Source of the DNA: Actinomycetes bacterium | Lineage (GTDB): Bacteria > Actinomycetota > Actinomycetes > Propionibacteriales > Propionibacteriaceae | Reading direction: 5' to 3' | DNA length: 5,785 nt | Assembly: GCA_023442485.1 (NCBI GenBank) | Contig: JAEZZG010000029.1 | Span: 1-5,785, forward strand | Part shown: positions 1 to 4,768 of the stretch, piece by piece | Position numbering within the stretch: position 1 is the stretch's first letter | Layout: each line of letters starts with the position of its first letter | The notes under the pieces: generated by a model | Databases searched by the model: none | Told to the model about the DNA's origin: nothing | Seen by the model: the letters and a program-made list of their open reading frames with translations, nothing else | Position numbers and translations under genes: made by a program

Positions 1-286
1 CCCAAACACCATCCAGCATCTGGCTCAGCCGTCCTGGAAACCCCCTACTCTGTCTGGTCACACAACCCGCCCGGCACACAATCTCGACCACTTCGTAACG
101 ATATTTGCAAGCATTTTGGCACCCGAATCTTCTAAGGATAGCCTTGTCAAATGCCTCAACCCGGGTCTTTCCACGACAGTCAACACCCGTTTCAGGCCAT
201 GACCAGACAACTTGGCAGCGTTTACCGTATGAACGTCTGACGAGCCACCACCGATCCTTGTGCAATTCCATCCAAGCAATAACAAG
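1..286. other. Upstream region without a supported gene
   Basis: I see no gene here that I can defend. A + strand frame is open from the left edge to a TAA at 133-135 (44 codons, about half of the third positions G/C) and could be the tail of an upstream gene, but the peptide is unrecognisable. On the - strand, a frame starting with ATG at 271-269 stays open to the left edge (about 90 codons). It has no clear ribosome site, several AGA/AGG codons, and a Cys/Trp/Arg-rich composition that does not look like a real protein. Another - strand frame (432 to 58) crosses the metal operator and the start of the receptor gene and is taken as chance. The stretch is less G+C-rich than the genes that follow, which suits intergenic DNA. 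Confidence 0.5.
51..209. repeat. 10-bp perfect inverted repeat, arms 150 bp apart
   Basis: TGTCTGGTCA at 51-60 is repeated as its exact reverse complement TGACCAGACA at 200-209. The match does not extend outward or inward, and I see no target-site duplication flanking the arms. A match of this length in a 300-base stretch can arise by chance, so this is a description and not a claim of a mobile element. Confidence 0.35.
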
Positions 287-305
287 TTAAGTAAACCTAA
301 GTTAG
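287..305. promoter_or_regulatory. Possible second, weaker DtxR-type site
   Basis: TTAAGTAAACCTAAGTTAG matches the DtxR/IdeR 19-mer consensus at 14 of 19 positions. A further offset copy centred on TTAGCCTTA (302-310) keeps the core of the palindrome but has a poor right arm. Together with the strong site at 311-329 they make a roughly 43-base run of TTAGG/CCTAA-like half sites, a pattern seen when DtxR-family dimers bind side by side. The weak copies could also be chance in an A+T-rich promoter. Confidence 0.45.
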
Positions 306-310
306 CCTTA

Positions 311-329
311 TTAGGTAAGGCCACCCTTA
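311..329. promoter_or_regulatory. DtxR/IdeR-type metal-repressor operator
   Basis: The 19-mer TTAGGTAAGGCCACCCTTA matches the established DtxR/IdeR consensus TWAGGTWAGSCTWACCTWA at 17 of 19 positions; the two misses are in the right half (positions 12 and 14). It ends 39 bases before the receptor start codon, where a repressor would block the promoter or early transcription. Known members of the family bind such sites when loaded with Fe2+ or Mn2+, so the importer downstream is predicted to be off when metal is plentiful. Which repressor acts here (IdeR/DtxR-like or MntR-like) cannot be told, as no regulator gene lies in the window. Confidence 0.8.
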
Positions 330-368
330 CATAGTGCCGCACATGAATCAGTATTTGAAAGGAAAACC

Positions 369-1334
369 ATGCGTTTACCACGCTGGACGAGAATTGCGTC
401 AGCACTGACCGCGAGCATTCTGTGTGTCTCACTCACAGCCTGTGCCGTCGGCAAGGAAGCTTCCACCGACACCAAGACTGACGCCCCATCCAAACAGCTC
501 AAGATCGTCGCAACCACCGGTTATCTCGGTGACGCCGTCAAGAACATCGCCCCTGACGCCGAGATCACCGTCCTGGTCGCCCCTGGCGGCGACCCCCACA
601 CCCAGAGCTTGACTACCCAAAACACCCAGGCCATCAACGACGCCGATCTGGTCGTGTGGACCTCTCATGACATGGAACACAAGATGATGGATCAGCTTGA
701 CAACCTGGGTGACAAGCAGATTCCTGCTGCCGAGGCCATTCCGGAATCCGATCTACTGCCCTGGGAAGAGGACGGCAAGGTCGAGGGCCATGACCCACAT
801 GTGTGGAACTCCCCCGATAACTGGACCATTGTCGTCACTGCGATTGCCAACAAGCTAGCGACCATTGATAGCGCCAATGCCGACACCTACCGGAAGAATG
901 CAGAGGCCTACAACAAGGAGATCATCAAGATGAAGGACGACGCTAAGGCCAAGCTCAGCGCTATTCCGGCTGAGAATCGCGTCCTGATCACCGGCCACGA
1001 CGCCTTCAACTACCTCGGCAAGACCTTTGATATTGAGATTCACGCCACCGACTTCGTCTCTTCTGAAGCACAGATCTCTGCCGCCGAGATGGATGAACTC
1101 GCATCCTTGATTGTCTCCAAGAAGATCAAGACGATTTTCCAGGACAACCTGGCCAACCCCGACGCGATCAACCACCTGAAAGACGCCGTCAAGGCTAAGG
1201 GCTGGGAGGTTCAGGTCTCGAATAAGCCTCTCTACGCCGACTCCTTGGGTGAATCGGCACCGACGAATACCTATCTTGGTGCCTTCCAGTACAACATCGA
1301 CACCATTGTCGAAGCCTTGGCTCCACGATCCTAA
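369..1334 (+). CDS. Metal ABC transporter substrate-binding lipoprotein (ZnuA/TroA family)
   Basis: Extracytoplasmic receptor that captures a divalent metal (Mn, Zn or Fe) and delivers it to the permeases encoded downstream. The 321-residue length is normal for cluster A-I receptors. A signal peptide with Arg at 2, 5 and 8 and a hydrophobic stretch ends in the lipobox LTAC, so Cys25 should be lipidated; a Lys/Thr/Asp-rich linker (about 28-43) follows. The expected metal ligands are visible: His77 in GGDPHTQ, His144 in GHDPHVW, His210 in ITGHDAF, and Asp291 in LYADSLG. The third ligand is His as in TroA/ZnuA and not Glu as in PsaA/MntC. The His/Asp/Glu-rich loop of many ZnuA proteins is missing; only a short acidic stretch (132-144) is present. 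The ATG has a good ribosome site (GAAAGG at 357-362, 6 bases away). It is the first gene of the importer operon and lies just behind a DtxR-type operator. The exact metal is undecided. Confidence 0.93.
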   Translation: MRLPRWTRIASALTASILCVSLTACAVGKEASTDTKTDAPSKQLKIVATTGYLGDAVKNIAPDAEITVLVAPGGDPHTQSLTTQNTQAINDADLVVWTSHDMEHKMMDQLDNLGDKQIPAAEAIPESDLLPWEEDGKVEGHDPHVWNSPDNWTIVVTAIANKLATIDSANADTYRKNAEAYNKEIIKMKDDAKAKLSAIPAENRVLITGHDAFNYLGKTFDIEIHATDFVSSEAQISAAEMDELASLIVSKKIKTIFQDNLANPDAINHLKDAVKAKGWEVQVSNKPLYADSLGESAPTNTYLGAFQYNIDTIVEALAPRS

Positions 1335-1342
1335 GGCAGCAT

Positions 1343-1377
1343 GTGTGGGGCCGAAACCAACCGTCTAGGCCCCACAC
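1343..1377 (+). terminator. Intercistronic hairpin after the receptor gene (attenuator or mRNA-stabilising)
   Basis: GTGTGGGGCC (1343-1352) pairs perfectly with GGCCCCACAC (1368-1377): a 10-bp, G+C-rich stem with a 15-base loop, starting 9 bases after the receptor stop codon. No run of T follows, so it is not a classical intrinsic terminator. In ABC importer operons a hairpin at this place commonly lets the receptor be made in excess over the membrane components, either by partial termination or by protecting the upstream message from 3' decay. That role is inferred from position. Confidence 0.65.
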
Positions 1378-1468
1378 CCACCACGTCCGCCATATCAGCC
1401 ATATTGGTCGAATCCCCTACATCCACCGTACCCGCATATCCCGTTAGCGACCCCGCGAAACTAGCCAG

Positions 1469-2227
1469 ATGAACTCTTCACCGACTGCACCAAGCTTCAG
1501 CACCCACCAGCTCAGCGTTGCCTACCGCGATAACCTGGCCCTCAACGACGTCTCAGTCTCCGTCAACAGCGGTCACTTCATGGCCATTCTTGGCCCGAAT
1601 GGAGCCGGAAAATCCACCCTGATCAAAGCCGCCATGGGCCTGATTCCGACCCTGTCCGGGACGGCATCATTCTTCGGCCAACCATTGGGCAAGGTGCGCC
1701 GCCGAATCGGCTATATGCCCCAGTCCGCCGAAGTTGACTGGGACTTCCCCACCACCGTCCGAGACGTCGTCACCATGGGAACCTACGGGCAGCTCGGTTG
1801 GATTCGCAGGCCGGGGCCGAAGCAGATGCGTCTGGTGGACAACGCCTTGGAGATGGTTGGCCTCGCCGATCTCGCCCACCGGCAAATCTCCCAGCTATCC
1901 GGCGGGCAAAAGCAGCGCACCTTTGTGGCCCGCATCCTCGCCCAAGACCCTGAGGTTCTGATCATGGACGAGCCATTCGCAGGGATCGACGTCGCGTCTG
2001 AACAGACCATCATGACAATCCTGCGAGACCTCAACGCCTCCGGTAAGACCATCGTCATTGTCCACCATGATTTATCGACCGTCACTAGCTTCGCCACTGA
2101 CGTCACCGTCCTCCAAGAAGGTAAGGTCGTCGCTACCGGCCCGACGTCCGAATGTTTCACCGCCGAGGTGATCGGGGAAGCCTACGGGATTTCTCACGCC
2201 ATCTTCGAGACCAGAGGTGTGCGATGA
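1469..2227 (+). CDS. Metal ABC transporter ATP-binding protein
   Basis: Cytoplasmic ATPase of 252 residues that drives the importer. All nucleotide-binding motifs are intact and in order: Walker A GPNGAGKST (42-50), Q-loop Gln85 in GYMPQ, signature LSGGQ (143-147), Walker B VLIMDE (163-168) with the catalytic Glu168, D-loop AGID (171-174), and switch His200 in VHHDL. The stretch VDWDFPTTVRDVV (89-101) after the Q-loop is characteristic of manganese/zinc/iron-type ATPases (TroB/MntB/ZnuC relatives). The start is the only ATG or GTG available after an in-frame TAG at 1445-1447 that keeps the normal N-terminus, but the bases before it (gaaactagccag) contain no good Shine-Dalgarno sequence, so translation may be weak. 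It lies 134 bases behind the receptor gene with a hairpin between, and its stop overlaps the next start as ATGA. Confidence 0.95.
   Translation: MNSSPTAPSFSTHQLSVAYRDNLALNDVSVSVNSGHFMAILGPNGAGKSTLIKAAMGLIPTLSGTASFFGQPLGKVRRRIGYMPQSAEVDWDFPTTVRDVVTMGTYGQLGWIRRPGPKQMRLVDNALEMVGLADLAHRQISQLSGGQKQRTFVARILAQDPEVLIMDEPFAGIDVASEQTIMTILRDLNASGKTIVIVHHDLSTVTSFATDVTVLQEGKVVATGPTSECFTAEVIGEAYGISHAIFETRGVR
2213..2217 (+). promoter_or_regulatory. Ribosome binding site fixing the first permease start
   Basis: AGAGG lies inside the end of the ATPase gene, 6 bases before ATG 2224. It supports starting the permease at 2224 and not at the in-frame ATG at 2152, which would add 24 polar residues unlike any permease and would overlap the ATPase by 76 bases. 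Confidence 0.75.
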
Positions 2228-3177
2228 ACGTCCTCCTTCCCCAGCTCATCAGTATCATCGACTTCCTCGGCAACTACACCTTCCGCACCATGCTGATTGG
2301 CACTGCGGTGATCGGTGGAGTTTCTGGGGCGTTCGGCACCTACTTGTATCTGCGTCGCCAATCTCTGATCTCTGACGTGATTGGCCACTCCTCGGTTGCT
2401 GGCATCACCATCGCCTTCGTGGTGTGCGCCACTGTCTTAGGTGTCAACGGACGGGCCATGTTACCGCTGACCATTGGCTCGCTGATTGCCTCCTCCCTCG
2501 CTGTTATCGCCGCGAATCTGATCGCGCGCCACTCCCGGCTCGGTATCGACTCCGCGATGGTGGTGTGCCTGTCGATCTTCTTCGGAGGCGGGATGGTGAT
2601 GATGAACTGGATCACCCACTCCACACTTCCCAACCGTGGCGGGATCACCAAGTACATGTTCGGCAACGCCGCCACCATGACCCAAAGCGACCTCTACGTC
2701 GTCTGTGCCTTCGCTCTGCTCGCCCTCATCGTGATGGGTGTGTTGTGGAAGGAGTTCAAACTATTTACCTTTGACCCGATTCTCGCCCACACCCAAGGAT
2801 TCACATCCCGTCTTCTCGACCCGATCATGTTGGTTACTATCACCGTCGCCATCGTCATCGGCGTCAAATCTGTGGGGTTGATCTTGATGGTCGGCTACTC
2901 GGTGATGCCAGCCGCTTCTGCTAGACAGTGGACCAATCACCTATCCACCATGGTGGCCTTGTCCATGGCCTTCGGCGCTTTCGGCGGGGTCGCAGGCTCA
3001 TATCTGTCGGTGAATATCGGCAGGGTGCCCACCGGCCCGGTGATCGTCTTGGTCTTGTTCGCCGTCTTCATCGCCTCTGTGCTGTTGTCGCCAAAGCGCT
3101 CCATTATCCGCTCAATCGTGGCCCGACAACGCCACATGGATCAGCTCAAACAACAAGTGAAGGTGGTGTCCCGATGA
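2224..3177 (+). CDS. Metal ABC transporter permease 1 (ABC-3 family)
   Basis: Integral membrane half of the import channel, 317 residues, matching the usual length of ABC-3 (TroC/TroD/ZnuB) permeases. About eight or nine hydrophobic segments can be seen, roughly at 22-43, 57-75, 79-100, 110-128, 155-175, 200-235 (two close helices), 248-272 and 278-297. Family landmarks include GNYTFRTMLIGT near the N-terminus, LRRQSL (43-48), the FDPILAHTQGF loop, and the SVGLILMVGYSVMPAASAR segment facing the ATPase. The motif usually written D-x-x-SHaxLPG is altered to DVIGHSSVAGI (51-61), keeping Asp51, His55 and Gly60 but losing the proline. A basic tail follows the last helix. The gene overlaps the ATPase by four bases (ATGA), implying translational coupling, and overlaps permease 2 the same way, suggesting a heterodimeric channel. 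Confidence 0.93.
   Translation: MNVLLPQLISIIDFLGNYTFRTMLIGTAVIGGVSGAFGTYLYLRRQSLISDVIGHSSVAGITIAFVVCATVLGVNGRAMLPLTIGSLIASSLAVIAANLIARHSRLGIDSAMVVCLSIFFGGGMVMMNWITHSTLPNRGGITKYMFGNAATMTQSDLYVVCAFALLALIVMGVLWKEFKLFTFDPILAHTQGFTSRLLDPIMLVTITVAIVIGVKSVGLILMVGYSVMPAASARQWTNHLSTMVALSMAFGAFGGVAGSYLSVNIGRVPTGPVIVLVLFAVFIASVLLSPKRSIIRSIVARQRHMDQLKQQVKVVSR
3159..3166 (+). promoter_or_regulatory. Ribosome binding site fixing the second permease start
   Basis: GAAGGTGG precedes ATG 3174 by 7 bases and lies inside the end of permease 1. It favours 3174 over the in-frame ATG at 2928, which would place 82 Arg/His-rich residues in front of the first membrane segment, and over ATG 3183, nine bases further on. 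Confidence 0.7.
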
Positions 3178-4133
3178 GCTTCATGACCTCCGTCGTCCTG
3201 CTGTGCGTAATCACTGCCTGCGTATGCGCCTTCCCTGGCTCCCTCCTCGTGATCCGCAAACAATCCATGCTGGTTGAGGCGATGAGCCACGCCGTCCTGC
3301 CTGGGATCGTCATTGGTGTTCTCGTCTCCCGTCGAACCAACTCGGTGTGGATGATCTTCTTCGCCTCCTTGATGGGGCTGATCGTCGTCATCGGCGCCGA
3401 GAAATTCCGGCAAACCGGGTTGATCACCTCAGATTCGTCCCAGGGGATTCTCTTCCCCTTCCTGTTCTCCGTCGGGATCATCCTGCTCTCGACCGTTCTC
3501 TCCTCCGTCCACGTCTGCGAAGACACAGTGCTCACCGGCGACATCAACCTGATGGCCCTGCAAACCGAGCACCTGATCCTCAACGGAATCGACTACGGCC
3601 CACGCACGATGTGGCATCTCCTCGCTGTCTTGGCCCTCGACGCCATCTACGTCACCGTATTCTGGCGCGTCCTCAAACTCGCCACCTTCGACCCGACGCT
3701 GGCCCGCACGATGGGCTTCCCCGTCAACGCCGTCAACCTCGGTCTTATGACCCTGGTGTCGCTAACCGTGGTGGTCGCTTTTTCAGTAGCCGGCGCCATC
3801 CTCGTCGTCGCCTTGATGATCGTCCCCCCAGCAGCGGCCGCCGTCTTCGCGCATCGATTCTCATCCCTGATGATCATGTCCCAGGTCTTCGCCATCGCCT
3901 CAGCCTTGATCGGTTTCTGGACGGCCAACGTCTTCACCCTCTCTACCGCTCCGATGATGGCTTTCGTCAACGGCATCCTCTTCTTAGTGGTGTTGATCAT
4001 CCACAACCTCAGGCGGCACCGGCGCAAGTTCGCCTCACAAATCAGCGACGAATCTGCGCTAGCCATCCCCGAAATCGCTGAACGGGCCGAACTAACTGAC
4101 ACTCCCGAACGTGAACTCGCCTTCGTAAAGTGA
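3174..4133 (+). CDS. Metal ABC transporter permease 2 (ABC-3 family)
   Basis: Second membrane subunit, 319 residues, homologous in layout to permease 1 and presumably its partner in a heterodimeric channel. The first helix starts almost at the N-terminus (about 5-27), followed by LLVIRKQSMLVEAMSHAVLPGI, where the family motif is canonical (E-A-M-S-H-A-V-L-P-G). Other landmarks are the SSQGILFPFLFSVGIILL helix, the HVCEDTVLTGDIN extracellular loop seen in manganese-type permeases, LATFDPTLARTMGF, and VAGAILVVALMIVPPAAAA near the coupling region. A basic patch (LRRHRRK) follows the last helix, then an unusual acidic, charged C-terminal tail of about 35 residues (from QISDESALA to the end) that should lie in the cytoplasm. 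The gene starts within the stop of permease 1 (ATGA). It is the last gene of the importer operon. Confidence 0.93.
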   Translation: MSFMTSVVLLCVITACVCAFPGSLLVIRKQSMLVEAMSHAVLPGIVIGVLVSRRTNSVWMIFFASLMGLIVVIGAEKFRQTGLITSDSSQGILFPFLFSVGIILLSTVLSSVHVCEDTVLTGDINLMALQTEHLILNGIDYGPRTMWHLLAVLALDAIYVTVFWRVLKLATFDPTLARTMGFPVNAVNLGLMTLVSLTVVVAFSVAGAILVVALMIVPPAAAAVFAHRFSSLMIMSQVFAIASALIGFWTANVFTLSTAPMMAFVNGILFLVVLIIHNLRRHRRKFASQISDESALAIPEIAERAELTDTPERELAFVK

Positions 4134-4158
4134 GAGACTGGCACGCCCTGAGGTAGGC
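4130..4158 (+). promoter_or_regulatory. Possible promoter for the PEBP-like gene
   Basis: GTGAGA (4130-4135, 4 of 6 to TTGACA) and TAGGCT (4153-4158, of the TAnnnT type used in actinobacteria) are separated by 17 bases. This begins exactly at the stop codon of permease 2, in the only gap before the next gene. The match is modest and no transcription start can be seen. Confidence 0.3.
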
Positions 4159-4167
4159 TCACTACTA

Positions 4168-4191
4168 GCCCCACGGTTTTCACCTTGGGGC
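4168..4191 (+). terminator. Small hairpin between the importer operon and the PEBP-like gene
   Basis: GCCCCA (4168-4173) pairs with TGGGGC (4186-4191) around a 12-base loop. There is no T-run after it (ACAACGACGG follows), so it would be a weak terminator at best. If the promoter at 4130-4158 is real, this structure would lie in the 5' leader of the next message. Both roles are guesses from position. Confidence 0.3.
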
Positions 4192-4212
4192 ACAACGACG
4201 GTAGGAGTCGAC

Positions 4213-4692
4213 ATGCGCGTACTGAGTACCACTTTCAAGGACGGTCAATCGATCCCGCAGCCCTGTGCAGAACCGGGCTGTGGGGGCGCAAACATCCGTC
4301 CTGCCTTGGCGTGGACCGGGGCCCCTTTCCAAACCAAGAGCTACGCGATCACCATCTTCGACCCGGACGCCCCGCGCCCCGAAGGCTGGTGGCACTACCT
4401 AGTGATCGACATTCCCGAGTTCACCACGTCGATTCGCGAAAATGCGGTGATCCCCTTCTCTGCCCGCGAATGGGTCAATGACTACGGCTATCTCGGCTAC
4501 GGCGGGCCCAACCCGCCCGAGGGTCCCGCGCACCGCTACATCCACACCGTCTATGCGTTACCGCGTCCTCGTCTGGACGTTCCTGACGACGCCACCGCAA
4601 CCGAGGTTGAACAGATCATCAAAGAGACCGCGATTGCGTCCGCGTCGATCACCGGCTACTACCAGAATGAAGCTAGCCGCCAAGATTCGTAG
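4213..4692 (+). CDS. YbhB/YbcL family PEBP-like protein
   Basis: Small cytosolic protein of 159 residues in the phosphatidylethanolamine-binding protein/RKIP superfamily, bacterial YbhB/YbcL branch; E. coli YbhB is about 158 residues. Landmarks: SYAITIFDPDAPRPEGWWH (43-61), containing the DPDAP ligand-pocket motif at 50-54 and His61, then GYGGPNPPEG (95-104) followed by HRYIHTVYAL (107-116), and a C-terminal helix ending ASASITGYY like the E. coli protein. No signal peptide. The usual N-terminal loop before the R/SPALAW strand carries a Cys pair (Cys18, Cys23 in CAEPGCGG). The biochemical role of the bacterial family is not well established; anion or phospholipid-headgroup binding is inferred from the fold. 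Start ATG 4213 has a strong ribosome site (AGGAG, 4203-4207, 5 bases away). It lies 79 bases behind the importer and 76 before glgP, and no functional link to either is evident. Confidence 0.92.
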   Translation: MRVLSTTFKDGQSIPQPCAEPGCGGANIRPALAWTGAPFQTKSYAITIFDPDAPRPEGWWHYLVIDIPEFTTSIRENAVIPFSAREWVNDYGYLGYGGPNPPEGPAHRYIHTVYALPRPRLDVPDDATATEVEQIIKETAIASASITGYYQNEASRQDS

Positions 4693-4701
4693 TTAGTCCT
4701 T

Positions 4702-4739
4702 GAAGAGTTGGGCGGTGGTTCGCCACTGTCCAACTCTTT
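4702..4739 (+). terminator. 17-bp stem with TTCG tetraloop: probable intrinsic terminator
   Basis: Bases 4702-4718 pair continuously with 4723-4739 (14 Watson-Crick pairs and 3 G-U pairs) around the very stable loop TTCG (4719-4722). The lower stem AAGAGTTGG/CCAACTCTT is perfect. It starts 9 bases after the stop codon of the PEBP-like gene. The 3' arm ends in CTCTTTC, so the T-tract is short; read-through may be considerable. The next gene's ribosome site begins only 16 bases downstream, so an attenuator role in the glgP leader is also possible. Confidence 0.7.
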
Positions 4740-4755
4740 CCATGCCAACACGACG

Positions 4756-4761
4756 AAGGAG
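4756..4761 (+). promoter_or_regulatory. Strong ribosome binding site of glgP
   Basis: AAGGAG lies 7 bases before ATG 4769, a near-ideal Shine-Dalgarno sequence and spacing, which fixes the start of the phosphorylase and predicts efficient translation. Confidence 0.85.
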
Positions 4762-4768
4762 ATATTAC

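Noticed and set aside
58..432. 124-codon open frame on the - strand over the operator and receptor start
   Set aside because: It covers the operator, the receptor ribosome site and the signal peptide; the product is unrecognisable and the A+T-rich part translates to low-complexity sequence.
1343..1377. Hairpin after the receptor gene as a full terminator ending the operon
   Set aside because: No T-tract follows, and the ATPase and permeases clearly belong to the same importer with no convincing promoter of their own in the gap.
2152..2223. Earlier in-frame ATG for permease 1
   Set aside because: It would add 24 polar residues inside the ATPase gene; ATG 2224 has a ribosome site and the usual ATGA coupling.
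2928..3173. Earlier in-frame ATG for permease 2
   Set aside because: It would add 82 Arg/His-rich residues that are the off-frame reading of permease 1; ATG 3174 has a ribosome site and gives the normal family N-terminus.
3347..4081. 244-codon + strand frame inside permease 2
   Set aside because: Its Arg/Pro/His-rich product is the typical off-frame translation of a G+C-rich gene; permease 2 in the true frame is a clear ABC-3 protein.
3647..4195. 182-codon - strand frame opposite permease 2
   Set aside because: Antisense shadow of a well-supported gene, with no ribosome site or family motif.
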